A DNA stretch of 25,185 nucleotides from Natronoarchaeum rubrum. Its GTDB lineage: Archaea; Halobacteriota; Halobacteria; Halobacteriales; Natronoarchaeaceae. The stretch covers positions 1 to 25,185 of the forward strand of contig NZ_JANHDP010000012.1 of assembly GCF_024494695.1 (NCBI RefSeq), in the 5' to 3' direction. Of the stretch, positions 1 through 6,262 are shown in pieces (position 1 is the stretch's first letter; the number at the start of each line of letters is the position of its first letter). A program made the position numbers and the translations under genes. The notes below the pieces were generated by a model. The model had not been told where the DNA came from. It was given only the letters and a program-made list of their open reading frames with translations, and ran no database searches.

Positions 1-127
1 AGTGGAGGGAGCAGCGGCGGAAGCAGTAGTGGAGGGAGCAGCGGCGGAAGCAGCAGTGGAGGCCGTAGTAGCGGACAAAGCGGCCCGCTAGACACCGCCC
101 GGGAGATCGGCGGCGACGTCGGGAGCG
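1..127. repeat. Exact terminal overlap, left copy (circularity signal)
   Basis: These 127 bases are identical to 25059-25185. The last 55 bases of the overlap are non-repetitive, so the match is not just slippage in the Gly-Ser tandem array. A 127-base overlap is what a de Bruijn assembler using k=127 leaves on a circular contig. I read it as circularity of a 25,058-bp molecule and not as a biological terminal repeat. Confidence 0.92.
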
Positions 128-1926
128 CGGTCGGTAGTGTGGCGGGCGCGAGTACCGGCACCCTGGGGGACGCAGCGGGGGCACTTTCGGGCATGCAAGA
201 CGGTAGCGGTGGGGCGGGCGGCTACGACTACAATCTCGGATCGGGCGGCGGTGGGATGGATCAACAGTCGCCGCCTGCCAGCTCGTCGAGTGGCGGTAAC
301 GGTTCGGGGCCACTCCAAGTAGACCTAAGCCCGTCTAATGACGATCCCTCCGGCATCAATCAAGAGTCGGCGGGCATGGAGCAGATTGAGCGCGCGCAGC
401 AAGAGCAGTTTGCTGGCGGAGGGGAGGACCAGTCCGCTGCAGAGCAGATGGACGACCTCACAACTGGCGGCCTTCTCGGCGAGCAGCAAGAGGAGGTTCT
501 TGGCGACTGGGCGAAGCCGTTCTCGTCGCTCTCATCGAACATTCGTGAGGGGGACGGTGGCGACCAAGGCACCCTAGAGAACGTGGGGCGCCATGCGGGG
601 GCCGCAGTAGTGGATATTGCAAACGTCCCCGGCCACGTGAAAACGGCAGAAACGGGGGTCGAGGTTGCGACAAGCGCGCCGATCGAGGCAGCAGAAGATC
701 CCGGCGCTACGGGCACGGCACTCAAAACCGGCGGGGAAGTCGTCTATCAAGCAGAGAAAGAAGCCGCGACGGGCGACCCTGTGGGGTACGCAACAGAGTT
801 CGTCACGGGGGCGCTGATTACCGGCGGCGCGTCGCGGCTGGCGAGAGCGTCCAAAGTGAGCAAAAGAGGAGGAAAAGGAGGAGGAGCGGACGCGCCACGT
901 CCCGACTGGGCGCAGCAGTCGGACACTTCCCGGCGCATTGGCAACTTCCGTCAGGATGTAGAGCGGTTTTTGAGCGATGACCGCGGGCAGCTCCAACAGT
1001 CTCGCGGGCGATCGCGCCAACGTGATGGGTCTGAGAGCAGCAGCGATACGACCATCACCGGCTCGGACCTGGATGTGAGCAGAACAGATCCACAGCAGGG
1101 CGGCGGCGCTTATCCAGGGCATGATGGGCGCCCCAACTCCGGGTTTGGAGACGGCGGTGGTGGCGGCCCCTCAGGCAGCGCTGGCGGCCCGTCCGCTACA
1201 CCGGAAGGGTTCGGCTCCACACGTCGGACGCCGGACGCCGATGCGCCCGACGGCGGCATGCGTGCCGGTACTCCTGACGGCCTTCAAGCGGAGGCTGGCG
1301 GGGCGCTCTCAATGCTCGACCAGGCGCAACAGTCCGAAGTGACGCAAGAGGAGCCCGGCCCGCCAGGGACTAGTGAGGACCTGACGGTGCCGGGCATGAT
1401 GGACCCGGACGTTGGGGGGCCGCTAACGGACACGCTGTCCGGCATTGGCAACGCGGTGTTCGATACGGTGCGAGAAGGCACAGACACCGGGACCGGGACC
1501 ACGCCAGGATCAGACACGGACACCGGGACGGGCACGGACACCGACACCGATACGGACGTTGGTATAGGCCCCAAGACCGGGATCACGCCGGGATCGGACA
1601 CGGACACTGGGACAGACACGGACACCGGGACCGATACCAAGACGCCGCAGACACCGGGGACGCCCGGTCGTGGGACGCCGGGCCCAGGGCGATCGACGCC
1701 GGGGAAACCCCTCAAACCAGCCACGCCGACTCCAGGGCGACCGGGGCGCCCGCGGACGCCGATGCCGGTGTTAGAGCTTGATAGCGGCGACGATAGGAAA
1801 AAGAAGAAGCCCCGCTTTGAGTTCGGGGCGCTGGGGATCACAACGGACTTTGTTGACCCACTGTCCGGTGAGGTGCTGGAAACAGAATCGGAAGACCAGT
1901 TCAACGCCACGCTCCCCGGCTTCTAA
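1..1926 (+). CDS. Ser/Gly/Thr/Asp-rich low-complexity protein, C-terminal part (gene continues from 24753 across the circle join)
   Basis: This is the 3' portion of a 743-residue protein that starts at 24753; the frame is open at base 1 because the circle was cut inside the gene. A GTG at 139 is internal and should not be taken as the start. In full-length numbering, about 120-130 ends the Gly/Ser repeats. About 293-388 is the only segment that looks folded: Ala/Gly-rich helices with a mildly hydrophobic stretch near GYATEFVTGALITGG. About 590-660 is Thr-Asp and Gly-Thr repeats, then a Pro-Gly-Thr-Arg-rich linker. The last 45 residues start with a basic KKKK patch and look conserved (FEFGALGITTDFVDPLSG). 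There is no signal peptide and no clear membrane helix. I do not recognise the family. A structural or scaffold-like protein, or a long tethering protein, is possible. The gene ends 217 bp before the AAA+ ATPase gene, with a TATA-like element between. Confidence 0.8.
   Translation, partial: SGGSSGGSSSGGSSGGSSSGGRSSGQSGPLDTAREIGGDVGSAVGSVAGASTGTLGDAAGALSGMQDGSGGAGGYDYNLGSGGGGMDQQSPPASSSSGGNGSGPLQVDLSPSNDDPSGINQESAGMEQIERAQQEQFAGGGEDQSAAEQMDDLTTGGLLGEQQEEVLGDWAKPFSSLSSNIREGDGGDQGTLENVGRHAGAAVVDIANVPGHVKTAETGVEVATSAPIEAAEDPGATGTALKTGGEVVYQAEKEAATGDPVGYATEFVTGALITGGASRLARASKVSKRGGKGGGADAPRPDWAQQSDTSRRIGNFRQDVERFLSDDRGQLQQSRGRSRQRDGSESSSDTTITGSDLDVSRTDPQQGGGAYPGHDGRPNSGFGDGGGGGPSGSAGGPSATPEGFGSTRRTPDADAPDGGMRAGTPDGLQAEAGGALSMLDQAQQSEVTQEEPGPPGTSEDLTVPGMMDPDVGGPLTDTLSGIGNAVFDTVREGTDTGTGTTPGSDTDTGTGTDTDTDTDVGIGPKTGITPGSDTDTGTDTDTGTDTKTPQTPGTPGRGTPGPGRSTPGKPLKPATPTPGRPGRPRTPMPVLELDSGDDRKKKKPRFEFGALGITTDFVDPLSGEVLETESEDQFNATLPGF
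1480..1650 (+). repeat. Thr-Asp / Gly-Thr coding repeats
   Basis: This stretch is built from hexamers such as GACACC and GACACG, encoding runs like TDTGTGTDTDTDTD. A longer imperfect duplication is visible: the segment starting near 1495 (accacgccaggatcagac) recurs near 1582 (atcacgccgggatcggac). It forms the acidic, Thr-rich spacer before the Pro-rich C-terminal linker of the 743-aa protein. Confidence 0.7.
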
Positions 1927-1932
1927 CTCTCG

Positions 1933-2074
1933 CTATTCGAGCTCGTCGGTGGGATCGTCCACGCTCCCGCTCTCTTCCTCCTCGCACTTGCCGACGTCCG
2001 GATCAACCCGATACGTCGAGCCACGTGGGCCGCTCACGAGGTCGAGGAGTCGCTATCGGAACAACGTCTGACAT
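1933..2074 (-). pseudogene. Possible frameshifted remnant of a small acidic haloarchaeal gene
   Basis: The minus strand between the 743-aa gene and the ATPase gene has protein-like content in two frames. From an ATG at 2074 one frame reads MSDVVPIATP and stops early. A second frame, open from about 2040 to a TAG at 1933, reads LLDLVSGPRGSTYRVDPD and then an acidic tail with one Cys. A single frameshift near 2045 would join them into a protein of about 45 residues. The alternative is a genuine 34-aa gene from a GTG at 2037. Acidic composition and high GC fit haloarchaeal coding DNA, but the length is too short to be sure. Confidence 0.25.
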
Positions 2075-2076
2075 AC

Positions 2077-2143
2077 ATTTAAGAAGCCGGAATGAATCCA
2101 CTATGATGTCACATCGAAGTCGCAATGATAGGAGTGTGAAATC
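2077..2143 (+). promoter_or_regulatory. Promoter and leader of the ATPase-RHH pair, with small palindrome and SD
   Basis: A TATA-like TTTAAG lies at about 2078. About 25 bp downstream is the palindrome GATGTCACATC (about 2105-2115), near the expected transcription start. AGGAGTGTGA is placed for a Shine-Dalgarno match before the ATG at 2144. The palindrome could be an operator for the RHH protein encoded second in the unit; that part is inference. Confidence 0.4.
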
Positions 2144-3007
2144 ATGGGACGAATCCAAGAAATAGCTGAATCTACGGAATCGGAGTTGGAACAGTACTTG
2201 GACCATCTTGGGTGGGCGGAGAATCCGTTCGCGCGATCGGCCACGCTCGACGAGTATGTGCTCCCATCGCCGGAGGACATCGCGGACATCTCGGCCCAGA
2301 TCCAGAGCTATACAGGGCCGATCCTAGTCCACAGTCGCTACAGCGGCGCTGGCAAGACGACTCTGCTCAAGATGATCCTCGAAGAGTTTAGCGAGGACTA
2401 TCGGACGATCTACGTCGGAGAGCACAACGTGACCTCGTACGAGCTCGCAGCGCTCGTCGCAGACAAACTCGACGTCGGGAAATCGTCATCGACCAAACTT
2501 ACTGAACAGAAAATCGGTGATGCAGAGTTCGATGCTCCAGTCTTGCTAGGAATAGATGAATTTGGATTGAACGATCCGGAGACACTGCATGTCCTGCAGT
2601 TCTTGAACGATCTCGATGGGTTCCATGTTTTGCTGACCGGGATGTCCTCGCAATGGGAAGCAATCGGGAGTCTCGGTAGTGACGGGCGAGCATTTCAGCG
2701 CCGCGTATCGTACTCTCTCGAACTAGAGCCATTCACCCAGGACCAAACCGAGGAACTGATTCAGCGCCGCATCGCGTCTGCTGAGGGACTCAGTCACGAA
2801 GAGTATGAGCAAGCGTCTCTGGAGCCGTTTACAGATGAGGCTATTGCGACAATCCACGAGCGGTCAATGGGTGTCCCTGCTGTCGTAGCAGCTGCCTGTG
2901 CAGAATTAGTAGGCCTTGCGGCCTACCAGCACCTGAACGGTGGTGAGAGTAGCATCACCAGCGAACTGGCGACAGCAGTTGAGTATGCAGATCCCGAAGT
3001 CGAATAG
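2144..3007 (+). CDS. AAA+ ATPase, ExeA/TniB/ORC-like
   Basis: A 287-residue acidic P-loop ATPase. The start is set by a good Shine-Dalgarno (GGAGTGTGA). Residues about 22-29 (LGWAENPF) match the W-x-x-NPF signature of ExeA-type and related haloarchaeal ATPases. Walker A is at 64-73 (SRYSGAGKTT; the first Gly of the usual pattern is replaced). Walker B is at 133-140 (VLLGIDEF). A sensor-1-like strand is at 161-171 (HVLLTGMSSQW), and an arginine-finger candidate lies in FQRRVSYSLEL. The C-terminal third is helical, like the ORC/Cdc6 lid. It lacks an obvious DNA-binding winged helix, so I do not call it Orc1/Cdc6. The downstream RHH gene begins 54 bp after the stop and is probably co-transcribed. 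Likely roles, by inference: ATP-driven DNA handling such as partition, replication loading or target selection. Confidence 0.8.
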   Translation: MGRIQEIAESTESELEQYLDHLGWAENPFARSATLDEYVLPSPEDIADISAQIQSYTGPILVHSRYSGAGKTTLLKMILEEFSEDYRTIYVGEHNVTSYELAALVADKLDVGKSSSTKLTEQKIGDAEFDAPVLLGIDEFGLNDPETLHVLQFLNDLDGFHVLLTGMSSQWEAIGSLGSDGRAFQRRVSYSLELEPFTQDQTEELIQRRIASAEGLSHEEYEQASLEPFTDEAIATIHERSMGVPAVVAAACAELVGLAAYQHLNGGESSITSELATAVEYADPEVE

Positions 3008-3061
3008 CATCAAAAAGACACCACATTGAAGTCATTACAAGATCAATCTGATACCATAACG

Positions 3062-3283
3062 ATGTCACGGCGAAAGATCACTCAGGAAGCGGACGAAGAA
3101 TCGGACGCGTCAGAAACCGACAGCGAAAGTCAGGACACAGAACGGGAACAGCTTACACAGCGGATGCCGCCGAACCTCGTCGAGCGTGTTGACGAGTTTG
3201 CCCAGGAAAACGGGATCAGCAGTAGGAACGCAGCCATCAATATGCTGGTTCAGCAAGGACTCCAGCAGTTTGGGTCAAACTGA
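3062..3283 (+). CDS. Ribbon-helix-helix (CopG/MetJ-like) DNA-binding protein
   Basis: A 73-residue protein. I chose the ATG at 3062; an in-frame TTG at 3026 would add 12 residues. Residues 1-30 are an acidic, Ser/Asp/Glu-rich tail. Residues about 31-70 fit the RHH fold: a strand (TQRMPPNLVERV), a helix (DEFAQEN), the turn at GIS, and a helix (SRNAAINMLVQQGLQQF). Such proteins bind DNA as dimers and often repress their own operon or serve as the centromere-binding partner in plasmid partition. It follows the AAA+ ATPase gene. Its last codons form the palindrome that is duplicated at 5036. Confidence 0.75.
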   Translation: MSRRKITQEADEESDASETDSESQDTEREQLTQRMPPNLVERVDEFAQENGISSRNAAINMLVQQGLQQFGSN

Positions 3284-3284
3284 T
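3264..3284. repeat. Direct repeat copy A with palindromic core, at the 3' end of the RHH gene
   Basis: The 21 bases at 3264-3284 recur exactly at 5036-5056, 1772 bp away. The core at 3266-3282 is CAGTTTGGGTCAAACTG, with 7-bp inverted arms and a 3-bp spacer. About 55-140 bp downstream of each copy are also related (roughly 75% over the first 55 bp), while the sequences upstream are unrelated. This is the pattern left when a segment inserts at, or recombines through, a gene 3' end. Confidence 0.75.
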
Positions 3285-3419
3285 ATCAATCTGCCGTCAA
3301 AGAGGCTTCAGTGTGATCTCTATAGCGGTATACGGTTAGCGAATATTCATCTGTCCTGAACAGCGTCCAACTTCGTGCTACTGCGCACTCTCTCGATTAG
3401 CACAGAAGTCTTCCCTGAA

Positions 3420-3794
3420 TTAGGCTGCATTCAAATAACTATTCGCCGGGTATCCTGCTTCTGTGACCTTCGTTCGGGCTACACGACGGATTTTCCGGTT
3501 CTTTGGCCGTTCACCGTTATCCTGGATAGATTCTTTAATGTACTCAGCAACTTCATCAACGACATCTAAATCCGCGCACTCAGACACATTCACTAGTGTT
3601 GCTTTGTACCCCTGTTCTGACATTGGGTAGCCTTGACGTCCCCCAAGAACCTCGTCATTGATTTCTTGGAGTTCGTATAGATGACCTTTGATTAGCAGCT
3701 CGGTACGACGACTTCTTGTTCCAAGTTCTTCAACCATGGTAGCTCTTGATGGTAGTTTTTTGTCTCTCTGTGCGATCGAGGCGGTCCCCAACAT
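3420..3794 (-). CDS. Hypothetical protein, 124 aa
   Basis: The start at 3794 is supported by a strong Shine-Dalgarno (GGGGAGGA) about 6 nt upstream of the ATG. A later ATG at 3737 (MVEELGTRSRRTELLIKG) is the alternative. The protein is mixed-charge with no signal peptide or membrane helix. The middle (HLYELQEINDEVLGG) looks like a helix-turn-helix or small alpha/beta unit, and the end is basic (RKIRRVARTKV). I do not recognise the family. It lies in the lower-GC cargo segment with the DUF3800-like gene and runs in the same direction, 258 bp downstream of it. Odd point: an overlapping frame from an ATG at 3919 also reads protein-like for about 40 codons before this start (MNPETTNDSSPGIANIVSQG), so the gene may be longer with a frameshift. 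Confidence 0.55.
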   Translation of the reverse strand: MLGTASIAQRDKKLPSRATMVEELGTRSRRTELLIKGHLYELQEINDEVLGGRQGYPMSEQGYKATLVNVSECADLDVVDEVAEYIKESIQDNGERPKNRKIRRVARTKVTEAGYPANSYLNAA

Positions 3795-3888
3795 CCTATT
3801 CCTCCCCTGTGCCCAATCTCTTGGTCACCGGTTGTTGCTGGAGTGTCGGTTCCACTCTTCCCCTGACTCACTATGTTAGCTATCCCGG

Positions 3889-3915
3889 GACTGCTATCAT
3901 TAGTAGTCTCGGGAT
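3889..3915. promoter_or_regulatory. Imperfect 11-bp inverted repeat upstream of the 124-aa gene
   Basis: ATCCCGGGACT and AGTCTCGGGAT form 11-bp arms with one mismatch around about 10 bp. They sit about 100 bp upstream of the start at 3794. It could be an operator, or a stem inside the upstream open frame. Confidence 0.3.
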
Positions 3916-3969
3916 TCATTGCTAAAGACTTATTGGTAGTAGTAGTGAAGTTGGGAATGAGGACGCGGG

Positions 3970-4032
3970 GGCGGCGGTTAGCGTAACGCGCCGTCGCCTC
4001 CGGTTAGGGGTGTGAGGTAGTGGCTCACGCCC
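3970..4032 (-). terminator. Two consecutive GC-rich stem-loops downstream of the DUF3800-like gene
   Basis: Stem 1 is GGCGGCGG (3970-3977) with CCGTCGCC (3991-3998). Stem 2 is GGGTGTGAG (4008-4016) with CTCACGCCC (4024-4032), 9 bp with one G-T pair and a 7-nt loop. They lie just past the stop at 4053 and stand out as GC-rich in a low-GC neighbourhood. A transcription-end or mRNA-stabilising role is the simplest reading. No long T-run follows, so this is tentative. Confidence 0.3.
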
Positions 4033-4052
4033 TATTGACGTCCGGTTTTCCG

Positions 4053-4946
4053 TTATATCTCCTCGCAGAGATATCTGTATACGACTTCATCGTCGTCTTG
4101 GATCTCTTCAACAAGGTCGCGGTAGGGGTCTTGGGTTGTTGGGACGGGATCGTCCGGATATCCTCGTCCAGTCATCCATGCTATTACTCGTGATCGGACT
4201 TCTTCCTCGCGAACTGGTTGGAACTCCTCAAGGTGATAGATTTGCTCCGGCTGAGGAGCTCGATCAACCCACGAATTGTCAAATCGGCGCACTGGGTCGG
4301 GTAACGTACTTACACTTGCCCCGTCCTCTATTCGGTCGTTCAAATACCCCGCAATGTAATCTGCTATAGTATTTTGTGGGTATATTAGGTCGGCTTCTCG
4401 AAGGAATGCGAGGTATACTGGGCAGATACTCCGCTGAAAGCTGGTATCAAAGTGGCTTGGCATGATCTCGCCTAAGCCTTCTAGGTAGGGATCATTGGGA
4501 TCATACGCCCCGTCATGAAGTATCCCCGTATCCCCGCACCCATGAGTGACCACACCTTCCCGTAACCCATCTGTAATGCTCTTTTTGACTGCCATCGAGG
4601 TAGCAGCAGCGATCTCGTGCTGGGAACTTTCTGGAGGGCAGATGATTGCTGCCCATGTGATGGAGAGGCCTTGTAAGTCTGAGATCAGGTCCTTTACCCG
4701 ACTGATACGTTCTGAGCGGTCAAGATCGCCATGGCGGAGTATTGACGAGGATTTATACCTGAAAGGCTTCAGATCATTTTCGATTAGTGCCCGGACCAAT
4801 GAGATATCCTGTTCACGGGCACAACGAACTGCTACGACGATTTCACACCCTTGACTGGTGGATTCATCTAACCCAATCAGATTTTGTACATCCGTCTGAT
4901 GTCCCCGTGAGTCCGCAATAGTAACAGAACGTATAGAATCACTCAT
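4053..4946 (-). CDS. DUF3800-like protein (RNase H-fold candidate)
   Basis: A 297-residue protein with ATG at 4946. A TATA-like element (TTTTAATATA on the minus strand, about 4990-5000) lies about 50 bp upstream. It opens with a strand ending in an acidic-Ser motif, NLIGLDESTS (D27, E28), then a second strand (EIVVAVRC). Further on are GILHDGAYDPND (D145) and, near residue 190, PQNTIADYIAGYL (D196). A first-strand D-E-S and a late A-D helix are the hallmarks of DUF3800, an RNase H-like family often found in defence islands and mobile elements. The catalytic role is inferred. About residues 215-297 form an acidic tail. It belongs to the cargo segment bounded by the 21-bp direct repeats, and its lower GC than the replication genes suggests a separate origin. 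Confidence 0.55.
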   Translation of the reverse strand: MSDSIRSVTIADSRGHQTDVQNLIGLDESTSQGCEIVVAVRCAREQDISLVRALIENDLKPFRYKSSSILRHGDLDRSERISRVKDLISDLQGLSITWAAIICPPESSQHEIAAATSMAVKKSITDGLREGVVTHGCGDTGILHDGAYDPNDPYLEGLGEIMPSHFDTSFQRSICPVYLAFLREADLIYPQNTIADYIAGYLNDRIEDGASVSTLPDPVRRFDNSWVDRAPQPEQIYHLEEFQPVREEEVRSRVIAWMTGRGYPDDPVPTTQDPYRDLVEEIQDDDEVVYRYLCEEI

Positions 4947-5311
4947 TGTCTCAAAATGGCTATTAGCAATCAGAATAGGTCGTTTGCTCTATATTAAAAT
5001 ACTGCTTCTCAATTGAGGGAGAGCGAGTTCCGCCTAGCAGTTTGGGTCAAACTGATGTCGCTCTGATATCGAAGAGACTCCAGTATGATTTCTGTATAGC
5101 GGCATACAGTTTGTACGCATCAGCGACGCGGCAGCTGTTGACGACGCCCAACATCCAGCGAGTTCTATGTGGCACTATTTTGGATTCTAGAACCCTATTC
5201 TCCTGCTGCGAAGTGTAGGGGTTTTGTTCTGAGAATCTCCATAGACCCGCAATTGATCCACGGTCCGACGATCGCCTCACTGGGGACGGTCGAGGCGTCC
5301 CCTGTTACTGC
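4947..5311. other. Intergenic region, 365 bp
   Basis: It holds the minus-strand promoter of the DUF3800-like gene (TATA-like stretch at about 4990-5000), direct repeat copy B (5036-5056) and its diverged downstream homology to about 5200. From 5200 to 5311 I see no gene and no strong signal. Confidence 0.6.
5036..5056. repeat. Direct repeat copy B with palindromic core
   Basis: Exact second copy of 3264-3284; core palindrome at 5038-5054. Here it is not attached to an RHH gene: only the last codons of one (in frame QFGSN, stop) survive. It is followed by a diverged copy of the sequence downstream of the intact gene; compare tatagcggcatac here with tatagcggtatac in copy A. It marks the right edge of the cargo segment 3285-5035. 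Confidence 0.75.
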
Positions 5312-5668
5312 TTACAGGTCGGGCCGAGGTTGCTTGCCGTGGTTCTCCAGATACGTTCGCGCAAAATGCGCCCACTTCTCCTCAAGGCGCTTTTCAGCCT
5401 CCCAACAGTCGTCAATGTCCACGTCGAAGTCCTTGTAGTCGGTACCAGTCTCCCGGTAGTAGCGGTCGATGTGGATGTCGCCCTCCTCGTGTTCGGCGTC
5501 ATCTACTTTCGCTACCTCGACGCGGGTACCATCTGACAACTCGAAGAAAAGAATGACCGCGAATGACTCGACATTGTTCGTATTCGGTGAATGTCGAGCC
5601 CCAATCTGGAACACGGTGTCTCGAAGCCTGCCTTTCTCGTACACGTACGTGAATTTAGAGTCACTCAT
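5312..5668 (-). CDS. DUF7718/TumE-like small protein (toxin candidate)
   Basis: A 118-residue acidic protein. The ATG at 5668 (MSDSKFTYVYEKG) is chosen over an upstream start at 5701. A beta-rich first half (FAVILFFELSDGTRVEVAKVDD) leads into a conserved-looking core with His and Arg (HEEGDIHIDRYYRE). An amphipathic helix rich in Trp/Glu/Lys follows (CWEAEKRLEEKWAHFARTY). This layout resembles haloarchaeal DUF7718 proteins and, more loosely, TumE-type toxins, which commonly neighbour small winged-helix proteins. Its neighbour at 5844 is such a protein but is transcribed divergently; the usual TA layout is co-directional. The toxin role is inference. Confidence 0.5.
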   Translation of the reverse strand: MSDSKFTYVYEKGRLRDTVFQIGARHSPNTNNVESFAVILFFELSDGTRVEVAKVDDAEHEEGDIHIDRYYRETGTDYKDFDVDIDDCWEAEKRLEEKWAHFARTYLENHGKQPRPDL

Positions 5669-5772
5669 AGATTGCAAACAGACGCGAGAATGCGCCCTCA
5701 CTATACTCTAATAGTTCCAGCCACTTAAATGTTCGGATAGTAGACCGTTGAGGTGTGATTGAGCGTTGTACG

Positions 5773-5806
5773 ACTGTTAATGAGATGTTCAGTAACAGTT
5801 ATACCG
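5773..5806 (+). promoter_or_regulatory. Operator-like inverted repeat overlapping a TATA box
   Basis: ACTGTTA (5773-5779) and TAACAGT (5793-5799) are perfect 7-bp inverted arms with a 13-bp spacer. The right arm runs into a TATA-like GTTATACC (5798-5805). GAGGTTGAG follows shortly before the ATG at 5844. Binding here would block both this promoter and the divergent one. Autoregulation by the 5844 product is a reasonable guess. Confidence 0.45.
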
Positions 5807-5843
5807 TTGCGGTTCCTACACAACAGTAAGAGGTTGAGAAGTT

Positions 5844-6194
5844 ATGTCCCAAATTGATTGGTCCGATACGCGACTTGATGATGATACTCGCGCAACTCGG
5901 CGCGGCGAAATGGCTCGCGCGCTTGCTCGTGGCGGGATGGAAGGTGTGCAGGTTATCAGCCTAGAGAGTGCTGAGAAGGTTTTGACGCCTAAGCGGCATG
6001 AGATCATCGAGACCCTACGTGAGAAGGACGTCGAATCGGTCCGCCACCTTGCACGCTCTCTTGATCGTGACAAGGGGCAGGTGAGCCGCGATCTTGGTGT
6101 CTTGGCTGAACATGGTGTCATTGCCTATGATGAAGAGGGGCGTTCCAAGCGCCCCTATCTCGTCCAAGAACACATCATTGTCGAGCCCCTCTAA
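5844..6194 (+). CDS. Winged-helix DNA-binding protein (MarR/HTH-like), antitoxin candidate
   Basis: A 116-residue protein started at an ATG behind a GAGGTTGAG ribosome-binding stretch. Residues about 45-100 form a textbook winged helix: TPKRHEIIETLREKDVES, then SVRHLARSLDRDKGQVSRDL as the recognition region, then LAEHGVIAYDEEGRSKRPYL as the wing. The first 40 residues are a charged extension with MARALARGG. In haloarchaea, proteins of this size and pattern are often paired with DUF6516/TumE- or DUF7718-type partners, which fits the divergent gene at 5312-5668. The HNH gene begins 68 bp downstream on the same strand and may be co-transcribed. Confidence 0.7.
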   Translation: MSQIDWSDTRLDDDTRATRRGEMARALARGGMEGVQVISLESAEKVLTPKRHEIIETLREKDVESVRHLARSLDRDKGQVSRDLGVLAEHGVIAYDEEGRSKRPYLVQEHIIVEPL

Positions 6195-6262
6195 TACAGC
6201 CGCTATGCCAGCTGGAGTAACTCAACAACTTCTCCCATCCTATTCAACCGCGGCGAGATGTA

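Noticed and set aside
1284..1910. Minus-strand 208-residue frame opposite the Thr-Asp repeats
   Set aside because: It is a repeat shadow: the Val-Ser-Pro-rich sequence mirrors the repetitive codons of the plus-strand gene, and its composition is not haloarchaeal.
139..1926. GTG at 139 as the start of the Ser/Gly-rich gene
   Set aside because: The frame is open upstream through base 1 and continues to an ATG with purine-rich leader at 24753 once the circle is closed; 139 is an internal Val.
2144..3007. Calling the AAA+ ATPase an Orc1/Cdc6 initiator
   Set aside because: It is short (287 aa), has the W-x-x-NPF ExeA-type start, and shows no C-terminal winged helix that Orc1/Cdc6 proteins need for origin binding.
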